Source: Pseudomonas laurylsulfatiphila (lineage in GTDB: Bacteria > Pseudomonadota > Gammaproteobacteria > Pseudomonadales > Pseudomonadaceae). From it: a stretch of DNA of 64,000 nucleotides. Of this stretch, positions 27,883 to 37,635 are shown piece after piece. The stretch covers positions 186,001-250,000 of the forward strand of contig NZ_NIRS01000001.1 in NCBI RefSeq assembly GCF_002934665.1. Reading direction: 5' to 3'. The notes beneath the pieces are model-generated. The model saw only the letters and a list, made by a program, of their open reading frames with translations, was not told where the DNA came from and did no database searches. A program made the position numbers and the translations under genes. The first letter of the stretch is position 1. Every line of letters begins with the position of its first letter.

Positions 27883-28245
27883 TTGTCCAGACTCGCTGAA
27901 TTTCGTGCAGCCGAAAAGGCCCTTCAAGAACAGCTCAAGCAGTTGGAATCCCTGAAGAACGATGCCGGGCTCAAGAAAGAAATCGAATTCGAAGAGAAGC
28001 TCCAGGGCTTGATGAAAACCTATGGCAAGAGCCTGCGCGACATCATCGCCATTCTCGACCCGAACCCGGCAAAATCCGGCCTGCAAGCAGCAGCACCGAA
28101 AACCCGCCGTGCCCGTGTGGTCAAGGTTTATCAGAACCCGCACACCGGCGAGCTGATTGAAACCAAGGGCGGCAATCACCGCGGCCTGAAAGCCTGGAAA
28201 GAACAGTACGGTGCAGCCACCGTTGACTCCTGGCTGCGCGGCTGA
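27883..28245 (+). CDS. mvaU: MvaU/MvaT-family H-NS-like silencer
   Basis: A 120-residue nucleoid protein. The N-terminal coiled coil (LAEFRAAEKALQEQLKQLES) mediates oligomerisation. The C-terminal DNA-binding domain has the NPHTGELIETKGGNHRGLK loop typical of the MvaT family, which binds AT-rich DNA and silences foreign genes. TTG at 27883 is chosen because GGAG lies 8 bases upstream and it gives the family N-terminus MS-LAEF. The N-terminus is closer to MvaU than to MvaT. A strong terminator follows. The 230 bases upstream are AT-rich and hold no gene. Confidence 0.88.
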   Translation: MSRLAEFRAAEKALQEQLKQLESLKNDAGLKKEIEFEEKLQGLMKTYGKSLRDIIAILDPNPAKSGLQAAAPKTRRARVVKVYQNPHTGELIETKGGNHRGLKAWKEQYGAATVDSWLRG

Positions 28246-28261
28246 CTCTCGCGACGACAAA

Positions 28262-28287
28262 AAAGCCCTGCTTATGCAGGGCTTTTT
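28262..28287 (+). terminator. Intrinsic terminator of mvaU
   Basis: The hairpin AGCCCTGC-TTAT-GCAGGGCT is followed by a T tract, 17 bases after the stop codon. Confidence 0.93.
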
Positions 28288-28409
28288 CATGGGCTATCTA
28301 AATGCCCGCGGCGAGCACAAGACAACTACCTGCCCCCCCGACTACTTTGTGCTTAATCCATTTCGATATCTAAAATTTTTTTCATGCATCGAAAAAGCAC
28401 TGTCGCCAA

Positions 28410-28928
28410 CTAAAGTTTCAAGCTGTTACGGGCTGCGTCTATTTCATCCTGGCTCGCCTTATAAGCCTCGGCCTGCCCGGCGTAGGAAAAAACATAGGCC
28501 TTATCGGCATCCACCGCGGCCACCAATGTTTGCGAAAGCACATGCCGGCCGTTTTGCGTGACGGTGCAGGTTGTTTCCAACGCGGCCAATCGACTCAAGG
28601 TAGTCGAATGAATTCGTGTGCAGACACTTTGATACCCACCCTGAAAGAAGTCTTTTTGAACTGACTTGCGCATCTCCAGCAATACGCCTTCGAGGTTTAC
28701 CTGATGATCGCTTTGCACCGGGCTCATGGTCAGCTCCATCACCAGGAGCGGCGATCCATCCTGATCATTTTTCACCGCCCGCTGGCGACTGACCCCCGAC
28801 GCAGAGTCAGGGACGGCTTCGATCTGCCAGCCTTGCGGCCAGGTCACCACTGGCGCATCGGCACGAGCAGCGCCCACCAGCGAAAACACGCTCAGGAGGA
28901 TAAACAGCAGGTTACGGAATCGAATCAT
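28410..28928 (-). CDS. Secreted protein of unknown function (DUF4946-like)
   Basis: A 172-residue exported protein. A signal peptide covers about residues 1-23 with cleavage after ARA (VGAARADAPVV). The mature part begins with a WPQGWQIEAVPD segment that I associate with the DUF4946 group common in Pseudomonas. Two cysteines (in SVCTRI and ETTCTV) could form a disulphide in the periplasm. The ATG at 28928 is favoured over a GTG four codons earlier. The gene stands alone between mvaU and gloA, and its function is unknown. Confidence 0.7.
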   Translation of the reverse strand: MIRFRNLLFILLSVFSLVGAARADAPVVTWPQGWQIEAVPDSASGVSRQRAVKNDQDGSPLLVMELTMSPVQSDHQVNLEGVLLEMRKSVQKDFFQGGYQSVCTRIHSTTLSRLAALETTCTVTQNGRHVLSQTLVAAVDADKAYVFSYAGQAEAYKASQDEIDAARNSLKL

Positions 28929-29072
28929 TGCAATCGGCACTCACGGATCAAGCCGTAAAGTCTGGGCCCAGGCCGGCTGTCAGGCAATAGCCGACTGTTT
29001 GGGTTTGGTGATGTCCGAACCCTTGCGTATCATTGTCACCATTCGTTAGCCCACATATTTCCCGGAGGGCCC

Positions 29073-29594
29073 ATGAGCCTGCACGAATTGAACACCTTCC
29101 CCGGCGTCACCGCCCAACCGGACACCGCTACGCAGAAATTTGTCTTCAACCACACCATGCTGCGGGTCAAGGACATCACCAAGTCCCTGGACTTCTACAC
29201 ACGCATCCTGGGCTTTACCCTGGTGGAAAAACGCGACTTCCCGGAAGCCGAGTTCAGCCTGTATTTCCTGGCGTTGGTCGACAAAAACCAGATCCCGGCC
29301 GATGCCGCCGCACGCACAGAGTGGATGAAATCGATCCCCGGCATTCTGGAGCTGACCCACAACCATGGCACAGAGAACGATGCGGATTTCGCCTACCACA
29401 ATGGCAACACCGACCCGCGCGGTTTCGGCCATATCTGCATCTCGGTGCCGGACATCGTCGCCGCCTGCGAGCGCTTTGAAGCACTGGGCTGCGATTTCCA
29501 GAAGCGCCTGAGCGATGGCCGCATGAAGAGCCTGGCATTCATCAAGGACCCGGACGCCTACTGGGTCGAGATCATCCAGCCCGCTCCACTGTAA
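29073..29594 (+). CDS. gloA: Lactoylglutathione lyase (glyoxalase I)
   Basis: A 173-residue metalloenzyme that converts the methylglyoxal-glutathione hemithioacetal to S-lactoylglutathione. The four metal ligands can be seen: His in [10 protein letters not shown] (about 27), Glu in [10 protein letters not shown], His in GFGHICISV and Glu in YWVEIIQ near the C-terminus. The length matches the longer, Zn-type class as in plants and one P. aeruginosa paralogue. GGAGG lies upstream of the ATG. It is monocistronic, followed by a REP pair and a terminator shared with ahpF. Confidence 0.95.
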   Translation: MSLHELNTFPGVTAQPDTATQKFVFNHTMLRVKDITKSLDFYTRILGFTLVEKRDFPEAEFSLYFLALVDKNQIPADAAARTEWMKSIPGILELTHNHGTENDADFAYHNGNTDPRGFGHICISVPDIVAACERFEALGCDFQKRLSDGRMKSLAFIKDPDAYWVEIIQPAPL

Positions 29595-29612
29595 GCCTCA
29601 CCACAAATCCCC

Positions 29613-29701
29613 TGTGGGAGCGAGCCTGCTCGCGAAAGCGCCAGTCCATGCAAAAATGATGTGACTGACAAACCGTCTTCGCGAGCAGGCTCGCTCCCAC
29701 A
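29613..29701. repeat. REP inverted pair (GTGGGAGCGAGCCTGC type)
   Basis: Facing arms start TGTGGGAGCGAGCCTGCTCG and end GCAGGCTCGCTCCCACA. It lies between gloA and the following terminator. Confidence 0.92.
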
Positions 29702-29724
29702 TTGGTAATGTGCAAGACACAAAA

Positions 29725-29750
29725 AACCCCATGACCGATCATGGGGTTTT
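29725..29750. terminator. Bidirectional terminator between gloA and ahpF
   Basis: AACCCCATGA and TCATGGGGTT flank CCGA, with A runs on the left and T runs on the right. It can serve both convergent genes. Confidence 0.9.
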
Positions 29751-29769
29751 GTGTTTTCAGCGCCGGGCT

Positions 29770-31332
29770 TTATGCCGGGGCGGACGTGCGGATCAGGTGA
29801 TCGAAGGCGCTTAGCGAAGCCTTGGCGCCCTCGCCCACCGCGATCACGATCTGCTTGTACGGCACAGTAGTCACGTCGCCGGCGGCGAACACACCCGGCA
29901 CCGACGTTTCACCGCGAGCATCGACAATGATCTCGCCACGGGGTGACAGCTCGATGGTGCCCTTGAGCCAATCGGTGTTGGGCAGCAAACCGATCTGCAC
30001 AAAGATCCCTTCCAGCTCCACGCTGCGCACTTCGTCGCTCTGGCGATCCTTGTAGCGCAGGCCGTTGACCTTCTGACCGTCGCCGGTGACTTCAGTGGTT
30101 TGTGCACTGGTGATCACGGTGACGTTCGGCAGGCTGTGCAACTTGCGCTGCAACACCGCATCGGCGCGCAACTGAACGTCGAACTCCAGCAGCGTGACGT
30201 GGGACACGATACCGGCCAGGTCGATGGCCGCCTCGACGCCGGAGTTACCGCCGCCAATCACTGCCACGCGCTTGCCCTTGAACAGCGGGCCGTCGCAGTG
30301 CGGGCAGTACGCCACGCCTTTGTTGCGGTATTCCTGCTCGCCCGGGACGTTCATTTCACGCCAGCGCGCTCCGGTCGCCAGAATCAAGGTCTTGGCTTTC
30401 AGCGTTGCGCCGCTGGCGAAGTGAATCTGGTGCAGCTCGCCATTTTTGCCGGGCACCAACTTGTCGGCACGCTGCAGATTCATGATGTCCACGTCGTACT
30501 GCTTGACGTGTTCTTCCAGCGCCACGGCCAGTTTCGGCCCTTCGGTTTCCTGCACCGAGATGAAGTTTTCGATGGCCATGGTGTCCAGCACCTGACCACC
30601 AAAACGCTCGGCCGCGACACCGGTGCGAATGCCTTTACGGGCCGCATAGATGGCCGCCGAAGCACCGGCCGGGCCACCGCCGACCACCAACACATCAAAG
30701 GCTTCCTTGGCGCTGATTTTCTCGGCCTGGCGTTCAATGCCGCTGGTGTCGATCTTCGCGAGGATTTCTTCCAGGCCCATGCGGCCCTGACCGAAGTTCA
30801 CGCCATTGAGGTAGATGCTGGGCACGGCCATGATCTGGCGTTCATCGACTTCAGCCTGGAACAGCGCGCCGTCGATGGCGACGTGGCGAATGTTCGGGTT
30901 CAGTACCGCCATCAGGTTCAGCGCCTGGACCACGTCCGGGCAGTTCTGGCACGACAGCGAGAAGTAAGTTTCGAAGTTGAACTCGCCTTTGAGCGAGCGA
31001 ATCTGTTCGATCACTTCGACACTGGCCTTGGACGGATGACCGCCGACTTGCAGCAAGGCCAGCACCAGCGAAGTGAATTCATGGCCCATCGGGATGCCGG
31101 CAAAACGCAGGCTGATGTCGGCTCCCGGGCGATTGATCGAGAACGATGGCTTGCGTGCATCATCACCGTTGTCGAGCAAAGTAATCTGGGTGGAAAGACT
31201 GGCAACGTCTTTCAACAGTTCGAGCATTTCCTGGGATTTCGCGCCGTCGTCGAGGGAAGCAACGATCTCGATCGGCTGGGTGACCCGTTCCAGGTACGAT
31301 TTCAACTGGGCTTTAAGATTGGTGTCCAACAT
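29770..31332 (-). CDS. ahpF: Alkyl hydroperoxide reductase subunit F
   Basis: A 520-residue FAD- and NADH-dependent disulphide reductase that recycles AhpC. The N-terminal double thioredoxin fold carries the CQNC pair (C129 and C132). The thioredoxin-reductase-like part has the FAD loop [18 protein letters not shown], the redox pair CPHC in AYCPHCDGP, and the NAD loop [17 protein letters not shown]. It lies downstream of ahpC on the same strand. A terminator hairpin between them suggests that AhpF is made in smaller amounts than AhpC, by read-through or its own promoter. Confidence 0.97.
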   Translation of the reverse strand: MLDTNLKAQLKSYLERVTQPIEIVASLDDGAKSQEMLELLKDVASLSTQITLLDNGDDARKPSFSINRPGADISLRFAGIPMGHEFTSLVLALLQVGGHPSKASVEVIEQIRSLKGEFNFETYFSLSCQNCPDVVQALNLMAVLNPNIRHVAIDGALFQAEVDERQIMAVPSIYLNGVNFGQGRMGLEEILAKIDTSGIERQAEKISAKEAFDVLVVGGGPAGASAAIYAARKGIRTGVAAERFGGQVLDTMAIENFISVQETEGPKLAVALEEHVKQYDVDIMNLQRADKLVPGKNGELHQIHFASGATLKAKTLILATGARWREMNVPGEQEYRNKGVAYCPHCDGPLFKGKRVAVIGGGNSGVEAAIDLAGIVSHVTLLEFDVQLRADAVLQRKLHSLPNVTVITSAQTTEVTGDGQKVNGLRYKDRQSDEVRSVELEGIFVQIGLLPNTDWLKGTIELSPRGEIIVDARGETSVPGVFAAGDVTTVPYKQIVIAVGEGAKASLSAFDHLIRTSAPA

Positions 31333-31373
31333 ACGGGCGATTTCCTTTTTGCTGTTTCATATAAAGCAGGCAT

Positions 31374-31411
31374 AAAAAAACGCCCGAGCGAATCTCGCCC
31401 GGGCGTTTTTA
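31374..31411 (-). terminator. Terminator between ahpC and ahpF
   Basis: The GC-rich hairpin CGCCCGAGCG...CGCCCGGGCG has T runs on both strands. On the minus strand it ends the ahpC transcript before ahpF. Confidence 0.9.
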
Positions 31412-31471
31412 TTGGGCGGTGCAGCTTACCGAGTAGGTGCGGAGTTCCGCCCTGATGGTGCGATCACAGAC

Positions 31472-32035
31472 TTAGATCTTGCCGACCAGGTCCAGAGACG
31501 GCGCCAGAGTGGCCTCGCCTTCTTTCCACTTGGCTGGGCAAACCTGGCCCGGGTGAGCAGCGACGTACTGGGCAGCCTTGATCTTGCGCAGCAGCTCGGA
31601 AGCGTCACGGCCTACACCGCCGTCGTTCAGTTCAACGATCTTGATCTGGCCTTCCGGGTTGATCACGAAGGTGCCACGGTCAGCCAGGCCAGCTTCTTCG
31701 ATCAGCACGTCGAAGTTGCGGGAGATGGCGTGGGTCGGGTCGCCGATCATGGTGTACTGGATTTTGCCGATGGCTGGCGAAGTGTTGTGCCAGGCAGCGT
31801 GGGCAAAGTGGGTGTCGGTGGAAACACTGTAGATCTCGACGCCCAGTTTCTGGAAGGCGTCGTAGTTGTCAGCCAGGTCTTCCAGCTCGGTCGGGCAGAC
31901 GAAGGTGAAGTCGGCCGGGTAAAAGAACACTACAGACCACTTGCCTTTCAGGTCAGCGTCCGAGACTTTTACGAAGTCGCCATTTTTGAATGCATCAGCT
32001 TTGAACGGTTTAACTTGGCTGTTGATGATAGGCAT
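31472..32035 (-). CDS. ahpC: Alkyl hydroperoxide reductase subunit C (2-Cys peroxiredoxin)
   Basis: A 187-residue typical 2-Cys peroxiredoxin that reduces hydrogen peroxide and organic peroxides. The peroxidatic C47 lies in [15 protein letters not shown], and the resolving Cys lies in [10 protein letters not shown] near residue 166. The start at 32035 gives the standard N-terminus [11 protein letters not shown]. ahpF follows downstream. OxyR control is expected from the family, but I could not point to a clear OxyR box in the 130 bases upstream. Confidence 0.97.
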   Translation of the reverse strand: MPIINSQVKPFKADAFKNGDFVKVSDADLKGKWSVVFFYPADFTFVCPTELEDLADNYDAFQKLGVEIYSVSTDTHFAHAAWHNTSPAIGKIQYTMIGDPTHAISRNFDVLIEEAGLADRGTFVINPEGQIKIVELNDGGVGRDASELLRKIKAAQYVAAHPGQVCPAKWKEGEATLAPSLDLVGKI

Positions 32036-32173
32036 CGTTGACTCTCCGTCAGGGGTTAAGAAGTTGATGGAGAGAACTTTACCCACTCGACGAACGGAAG
32101 GCTCATTGGCAAACCTGATGCTGCTGATTGGCTTTAGCTATTAGCCAGCTGTATTAATAGAAGAAAACGGTAT

Positions 32174-33003
32174 CTAGGGTGACACGGGCTTTTCCGTGAG
32201 CCGCGCCATCCCGAGGAACGGACTGGCTTCGATGTAGCGCATGGCCGACTTCATGTCCTTCCAGCCCACATAGCTCATCAGCGACTTCAGATCCCAGCCA
32301 CTTTGATGCGCCCAGGTCGCAAAGCCGCGGCGCAAGGAATGGCTGGTGTAGAGTTCGCCGGCAATGCCTGCGCGCGCCAGCGCCTGGCGCAACAAGGGAA
32401 TCACGCTGTTGGCGTGCAAGCCCTCTTCCCCCAGATGCCCCCAGCGATCGATGCCACGAAACACCGGCCCACGCACCAGTGCCGCTTCGGTGATCCAGTC
32501 GATGTAAGCCCCTGCACGTGTTCAACCTGAAGCCTGCACAACTCGTCGCTGCGAAAGCCGCGCCAGAAGCCCAGCAGGATCAACGCCATATCGCGCCTGG
32601 CCCGCAACAACCCCGGGCGGTCGCCTTCGGCTCTTGCGGTTTGCACTTCCAGCTCCAGACAACTGACCACCTGCTCCAGGTGTTGAAGCTGCAAGGGTTC
32701 GGCCTGTTTTTCCTGGGCCGGGTGCAACGCGCGGATGCCCTTGAACACCTTGCGCACCACCGGCGCCTTGGTGGGGTCGGCAAAACCCTGGCTGTTGTGC
32801 CACTGCGCCAAGGCCGACAAGCGCAGCTTCAGCGTATTGATCGACAACACCCCGGCATGCGCCACCAGGTAGCGCGCCACACTGTCGCCGGTTGCCGGCA
32901 GAAACCCGCCCCAGGTGACTTCGAAGTGTTCGATGGCCGCCCGATAGCTGCGACGGGTGTTGTCGCGAGTCGCGGCTTGCAGATAGCGATCCAGATCGCT
33001 CAT
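32174..33003 (-). pseudogene. Tyrosine recombinase, broken by an internal deletion and frameshift
   Basis: The first part (33003 to about 32512) is an N-terminal SAM-like domain followed by the catalytic domain's first Arg in GFWRGFRSDELCRL. The second part, in another frame (about 32508 to 32174), carries HSLRRGFATWAHQSG with the HxxR pair, and VGWKDMKSAMRYIE with Trp and the nucleophilic Tyr. The two meet at about 32508-32512. The spacing from Arg to His is about 71 residues, against roughly 96 in XerD, so the beta-hairpin with the catalytic Lys is missing. The frame also shifts. The gene is a relic, head to head with the KfrA-like gene. Confidence 0.85.
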
Positions 33004-33026
33004 AGGACATGAACCTGTTTTAACCG

Positions 33027-33143
33027 ACTGTAGGAGCGAGCCTGCTCGCGATGATCGTTAACGATGACGCTGGTTGGCAGGTGCCCCGCGGCGGTCTTGG
33101 GGTCATCGTCGGATCGCCGCCCGGAGCAAGCTCGCTCCTACAA
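33027..33143. repeat. Divergent REP pair between the recombinase relic and the KfrA-like gene
   Basis: The arms read CTGTAGGAGCGAGCCTGCTC and GAGCAAGCTCGCTCCTACA. The spacer carries GATCGTTAACGATGA, also found in the mosaic repeats at 39053 and 53527. It takes up much of the 306-base gap 33004-33309; the rest is the KfrA-like promoter region. Confidence 0.8.
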
Positions 33144-33270
33144 GGGTTTGTGTACGGAAATAGCGCGAGGAATATCTCGAAACTGCCATCACACGGGGTA
33201 ATACCAGTATATCCCGTGTTAATTACATTCAGCATTTAACTTTATCAATTGAATGGTACAATGCGTATTT

Positions 33271-33288
33271 ATGTGGTACGTACCACAT
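33271..33288. promoter_or_regulatory. Perfect 18-bp palindrome before the KfrA-like gene
   Basis: ATGTGGTACGTACCACAT is fully self-complementary and ends 21 bases before the start codon. A -10-like TACAAT lies at 33257-33262, with TTTAAC 16 bases before it. The palindrome would then overlap the transcription start, a good place for autorepression. KfrA proteins of plasmids are known to bind operators and repress themselves; applying that here is inference. Confidence 0.65.
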
Positions 33289-33309
33289 CAACAAAACCCG
33301 GGAGATCTC

Positions 33310-34320
33310 ATGGCACGCGGCGGTGTAAATAAAGCGGTAGTGCAAGCCGCTCGGTTGGCGATCCTCGCCCGTGGCGAAAACCCCAGCATCGATGCCGTAC
33401 GGATCGAAATGGGCAATACCGGCTCGAAAACCACGATTCATCGCTACCTCAAAGAGCTCGATGACAGGAACGAGGCGGTTGAAGCGCCAGCGGAACCGAT
33501 TGACGACGAACTGATGGCGCTGGTGGCGCGGCTCGCCCAAAGACTCAAGGAGCAGGCGCAGGAACCCATCGACCAGGCACGCACGCAGTACGAGGAACAA
33601 CGCAAGGCGCTGGAAAAACAGCTCGACGAAGCGCAAGAGGCCAACAACGAACTGCACCAGCAATACGAGTTCCAGAGCCTGGCACTGACTCAGGAATCCG
33701 AGGCCCTGCAAGAAACCCGCGCCACGCTGCAAACGGAGCAAACCCGTAACGCCGGGATGAACCAGGCGCTGGCCGATTTCGAATTGCGCTTGAAAGACAA
33801 GGACGAGCAGATCCGCTCCCTTGAGGAAAAGCACCTGCACACTCGCGACGCACTGGAGCACTACCGCAATGCGGCCAAGGAACAGCGCGAACAGGAAATG
33901 AGTCGCCACGAAGGCCAGGTGCAACAGCTACAGATGGAACTGCGCCAGGCACAACAAAGCGCTCTGGTACGCCAGGATGAAATCACCCAGTTGCACCGTG
34001 ACAACGAACGCTTGCTGACTGAAAACCGCGGCACACTGCGTGAACTGAGCCTGCTGCAGGAACAGCTCAAACAAAGCAATACCCGTCAGGATCAGTTGCT
34101 GGATCAGGCTACCCGTGTCGACGGCGAGCGCACCCTCCTCCAGGAACGCCTGCGCGTCGCCCTGCTGGAAAGTCAGGCACTCAAACAGAACGTCGATGAG
34201 CAATCGCAGCTCAACAAGTCACTGGAAATTGAACTGACCAGAACCCGGACGGATCTGGAAGAACGCGTACGTCTGGCCGCGACCCTTGCGGCAGCGGCAG
34301 ACGCAGCGAAGGACGATTAA
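33310..34320 (+). CDS. KfrA-like DNA-binding coiled-coil protein
   Basis: A 336-residue protein. Residues 1-60 form a KfrA_N-type helix-turn-helix domain ([20 protein letters not shown], then [15 protein letters not shown]). Almost all of the rest, from about residue 75 to 330, is a long alpha-helical coiled coil rich in Gln, Glu, Leu and Arg. KfrA proteins of IncP plasmids bind DNA, repress their own gene and form filament-like assemblies tied to plasmid stability. The ATG at 33310 is chosen for GGGAG 5 bases upstream. It is head to head with a recombinase relic, hinting at a former mobile unit. Its last 4 bases overlap the end of the convergent gor. Confidence 0.8.
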   Translation: MARGGVNKAVVQAARLAILARGENPSIDAVRIEMGNTGSKTTIHRYLKELDDRNEAVEAPAEPIDDELMALVARLAQRLKEQAQEPIDQARTQYEEQRKALEKQLDEAQEANNELHQQYEFQSLALTQESEALQETRATLQTEQTRNAGMNQALADFELRLKDKDEQIRSLEEKHLHTRDALEHYRNAAKEQREQEMSRHEGQVQQLQMELRQAQQSALVRQDEITQLHRDNERLLTENRGTLRELSLLQEQLKQSNTRQDQLLDQATRVDGERTLLQERLRVALLESQALKQNVDEQSQLNKSLEIELTRTRTDLEERVRLAATLAAAADAAKDD

Positions 34321-35675
34321 CCGGCGACCGGCGTGCGCATGGTGACGAACTCTTCGGCGGCCGTCGGGTGCACGCCGATGGTTTCGTCGAAGTCGCGCTT
34401 GGTGGCACCGGCCTTCAAGGCAATCGCCAGGCCCTGGACGATTTCACCGGCCTCCGGGCCGACCATGTGGCAACCCAATACCTTGTCGGTCCTGGCATCC
34501 ACCACCAGCTTCATCAGCGTGCGCTCCTGGCATTCTGTCAGGGTCAGCTTCATTGGCCGGAAGCGGCTTTCGAAGATCTGCACGTCGTGCCCGGCTTCGC
34601 GAGCCTCTTCTTCGGTCAAACCGACGGTGCCGATGTTCGGCAGACTGAACACCGCCGTCGGGATCATCTTGTAATCCACCGCACGATACAGCTCAGGCTT
34701 GAACAGGCGTCGCGCAACCGCCATGCCTTCAGCCAGTGCGACCGGCGTCAGTTGAACACGGCCGATCACATCGCCCAGCGCCAGGATCGACGGCTCGGCG
34801 GTCTGATACAACTCATCGACTTCGACAAAGCCTTTCTTGTCGAGCTTGACCCCGGTGTTTTCCAGCCCGAGATTGTCCAGCATCGGACGACGCCCGGTGG
34901 CATAGAACACGCAATCGGCTTCCAGCTGGCGGCCGTCCTTGAGCGTGACTTTGAGGCTGCCATCGGCCTGCTTGTCGATGCGCTCGATGTCCGCGTTGAA
35001 TTGCAGGTCCATGCCACGCTTGGTCAACTCTTCCTGCAAATGCTTGCGCACGGAACCGTCAAAGCCGCGCAGGAACAGTTCGCCGCGGTACAGCAACGTA
35101 GTCTCGGCACCCAGTCCATGGAAGATCCCGGCGAACTCGACGGCAATGTAGCCACCGCCCACCACCAGCACCCGCTTGGGCAGCTCTTTGAGGAAGAATG
35201 CCTGGTTGGAACTGATGGCATGCTCGTGCCCCGGAATCTCCGGAATCTGCGGCCAGCCACCGGTCGCGATCAGGATGTTCTTCGCGGTAAAGCGCTCGCC
35301 ATTGATCTCGACCTGATGCGGATCGACGATCTTCGCGTGCCCCTCATGCAAGGTGACACCGCTGTTGACCAGCAGGTTGCGATAAATGCCATTGAGGCGA
35401 TTGATCTCGCGGTCCTTGTTGGCGATCAGCGTCGGCCAATCGAACTGCGCTTGATCCAGGCTCCAGCCAAAACCGGATGCCTGCTCGAAGTCCTCGGCGA
35501 AGTGCGCACCGTAGACCAGCAATTTTTTCGGCACGCAGCCGACGTTCACACAGGTGCCGCCCAGGTAGCGACTCTCGGCCACCGCCACTTTCGCGCCAAA
35601 CCCGGCGGCAAACCGCGCAGCACGCACACCACCGGAACCGGCACCAATCACATAAAGGTCAAAATCGTAGGCCAT
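34317..35675 (-). CDS. gor: Glutathione-disulphide reductase
   Basis: A 452-residue FAD flavoenzyme that reduces oxidised glutathione with NADPH. The N-terminal FAD loop is [20 protein letters not shown]. The redox disulphide lies in [15 protein letters not shown]. The NADPH loop [13 protein letters not shown] and the C-terminal active-site His-Glu in GVHPTAAEE are present. The ATG at 35675 is preceded by GAGGAGA. It converges with the KfrA-like gene, overlapping it by 4 bases. It lies in an oxidative-stress neighbourhood with ahpC and ahpF. Confidence 0.96.
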   Translation of the reverse strand: MAYDFDLYVIGAGSGGVRAARFAAGFGAKVAVAESRYLGGTCVNVGCVPKKLLVYGAHFAEDFEQASGFGWSLDQAQFDWPTLIANKDREINRLNGIYRNLLVNSGVTLHEGHAKIVDPHQVEINGERFTAKNILIATGGWPQIPEIPGHEHAISSNQAFFLKELPKRVLVVGGGYIAVEFAGIFHGLGAETTLLYRGELFLRGFDGSVRKHLQEELTKRGMDLQFNADIERIDKQADGSLKVTLKDGRQLEADCVFYATGRRPMLDNLGLENTGVKLDKKGFVEVDELYQTAEPSILALGDVIGRVQLTPVALAEGMAVARRLFKPELYRAVDYKMIPTAVFSLPNIGTVGLTEEEAREAGHDVQIFESRFRPMKLTLTECQERTLMKLVVDARTDKVLGCHMVGPEAGEIVQGLAIALKAGATKRDFDETIGVHPTAAEEFVTMRTPVAG

Positions 35676-35782
35676 TTTCAATCTCCTCGGCAGGTGACCA
35701 GCATACCTGCGGACGGCCGCTGAGCAAGCATTGTGCTGAAATGCTCGGGCCGGGCAATGCGCGACCCAATCTTCGTTTTCGA

Positions 35783-37297
35783 TCAATGCCCCTCTGCGGA
35801 TTGCGTTTTCGGTGTCCGCAGAGTGCGCCAAGCAATCAATATCGCCATGAGTGCCAAGCCGAACGTCACCCACGAAACCAAACCGATTCCACCTTCGAAT
35901 GCCCTTCCCGCCTGCGCCATCAATTCCCTGGCTTGATCACCCGACAAGTCTGCCGCCACATGATAGGCGCCAGACAGCGTTTCACTCGCCAGCATCACCT
36001 GCACTTCGTTCAAGAACCCCGGAAGCTGCAATGCACCGCGATAGTAGGCGGTGACGACACCGCCGAGCACTGTCGTCCCCAAAACTACGCCCACTTCATA
36101 GGCCGTTTCACTAATGGCCGACGCAGCGCCCGCCTTTGCCGGTGGTGCGGCTGACAAAATCACATCATTGGACACCGTCGCGATCGCGCCCACGCCAATG
36201 TTCAGCAAGGCAAAAGCCACCACTAGAACGGTCAGGCTACTGCCCATGCTGGCGACCAGCAAAAACGCCGCTCCAGCAAACGCCATCAAAATCGGTATCA
36301 GCACATGCACCTGTAATCGCCGTGCAATTGGCACGACCGCCATTCCCACTATGATCGCCATAACCTGACCAGGAACCAACGCGAGGCTAGCACTCAAGGG
36401 CGACATCTGAAGAACGATCTGCAGGAACTGGGTGGTAAAGAATACGAAGCCGACGAGAAACGCGAGACTCATCAAATTGATCGCGACAGCGCCGCTAAAG
36501 GCGCCACTGCGGAACAGATTCAAGTCCATCAGCGGCACTGGCAGACGGAACTGTCGACGTACAAACATCGCGCCTACGACTGCGCCTACTGCAAATGCTG
36601 TCAGCGCCATCCAGTCGATACCATTACTGGCGCTGTGTTTAATGCCATAAACAATGGCACCAAGGGCTGCCATCGAAAGCAGGATGCTTAATGGATCCAA
36701 CGGTCCTGAAGCATCTCGCTCGGATTCGGGCAACAACAGTGGCCCCAGTACCAGCAGTGGCACCAACACGGGCACCGCCAACAGGAAAATCGACCCCCAA
36801 CTGAAGAATTCCAGCAACACCCCGCCCACCAAAGGGCCGAGTGCCGAACCTACCGTCAACGTCGTCGCCCAGATCGCGACTGCGAGCCTGCGTTCTTCTC
36901 GGTCCTCGAACACCGAACGTATCAACGCCAGCGTTGAGGGCATCAGCATTGCACCGAAAATGCCCATACAAGCTCGCCCGGCAATCAGTTGCGCGGCGGT
37001 ATCGGAATACGCAGTCAACACCGACACAATCGCAAAACCCAAAGACCCGACCTGCAACAACTTACGATGACCGACCCGATCTCCCAGACTCCCCATCGAT
37101 ACCAGCAATCCCGCCAATACCAGCGAATAAGCATCGATCATCCACAACTGCTGGCTAGCACTCGGACGCAGAGCCTCGGCAATCTTTGGCAGCGCGAATC
37201 CAAGCACTGTATTGTCAATTGTTACCAGCAGTACAGGCAGCATCAGTACGCTTAGAGCCAACCACCGTTTTAGGGTCACGCCTCCTGTTAATGCCAT
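35783..37297 (-). CDS. MFS drug:H+ antiporter, DHA2 family (SmvA/QacA-like)
   Basis: A 504-residue efflux protein with fourteen predicted membrane segments. Segment 1 has the charged motif [16 protein letters not shown] typical of the 14-segment DHA2 group. The loop between segments 2 and 3 has [16 protein letters not shown]. Segment 5 carries motif C, seen as [14 protein letters not shown]. SmvA and QacA homologues export quaternary ammonium compounds and dyes. No regulator gene is adjacent, but a palindrome lies 54 bases upstream of the start. Confidence 0.9.
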   Translation of the reverse strand: MALTGGVTLKRWLALSVLMLPVLLVTIDNTVLGFALPKIAEALRPSASQQLWMIDAYSLVLAGLLVSMGSLGDRVGHRKLLQVGSLGFAIVSVLTAYSDTAAQLIAGRACMGIFGAMLMPSTLALIRSVFEDREERRLAVAIWATTLTVGSALGPLVGGVLLEFFSWGSIFLLAVPVLVPLLVLGPLLLPESERDASGPLDPLSILLSMAALGAIVYGIKHSASNGIDWMALTAFAVGAVVGAMFVRRQFRLPVPLMDLNLFRSGAFSGAVAINLMSLAFLVGFVFFTTQFLQIVLQMSPLSASLALVPGQVMAIIVGMAVVPIARRLQVHVLIPILMAFAGAAFLLVASMGSSLTVLVVAFALLNIGVGAIATVSNDVILSAAPPAKAGAASAISETAYEVGVVLGTTVLGGVVTAYYRGALQLPGFLNEVQVMLASETLSGAYHVAADLSGDQARELMAQAGRAFEGGIGLVSWVTFGLALMAILIAWRTLRTPKTQSAEGH

Positions 37298-37350
37298 TCA
37301 CGAAACTCCATTTCCTCATAAACCCCAGCGACTTTAAGCGCACCCTTGAT

Positions 37351-37364
37351 GTGACATTAGTCAC
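37351..37364. promoter_or_regulatory. Palindrome upstream of the DHA2 pump
   Basis: GTGAC-ATTA-GTCAC lies 54 bases before the pump's ATG, where a repressor of the TetR or MarR type would bind. The regulator itself is not identified. Confidence 0.4.
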
Positions 37365-37535
37365 GCCGAGCAAGCCGGCTCTGATACATCCCATTTAATA
37401 CAGAGGTTTTTAGCCGCAACAATCATCGTTTGCCCCTGCAATTAACAAATCAGGATTTTCTTTCGCAGCGCCCACCGATGGATGTCAGGCGATACCTACC
37501 TTCCCGCTCCCCTGCGTACTTGAGCCCGCACAAAA

Positions 37536-37566
37536 GCAAACGCCCCGAACAAGTCGGGGCGTTTGC
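37536..37566 (-). terminator. Intrinsic terminator of galU
   Basis: A near-perfect hairpin GCAAACGCCCCGA / TCGGGGCGTTTGC lies 70 bases after the galU stop. TTTT follows it on the minus strand. Confidence 0.88.
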
Positions 37567-37635
37567 CTGGGCCTTCATCTGTTTGTTGTTACACAAACTG
37601 AGAAGGTGAATTCAATACAAGTAGCTCAAGCGCTA

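Larger units (their letters stand above)
37298..37635. other. Intergenic region between the divergently read DHA2 pump side and galU end
   Basis: These 338 bases contain no credible gene. They hold the pump's upstream region with a palindrome at 37351-37364 and the galU terminator at 37536-37566. The middle part is AT-richer with no evident structure. Confidence 0.7.

Noticed and set aside
32036..32173. OxyR box before ahpC
   Set aside because: Only weak ATAG/CTAT-like pieces near 32140-32160, not in the expected spacing; not strong enough to list.
32174..33003. Programmed frameshift producing an intact recombinase
   Set aside because: A conserved segment including the catalytic Lys region is missing at the junction, and no slippery site is evident.
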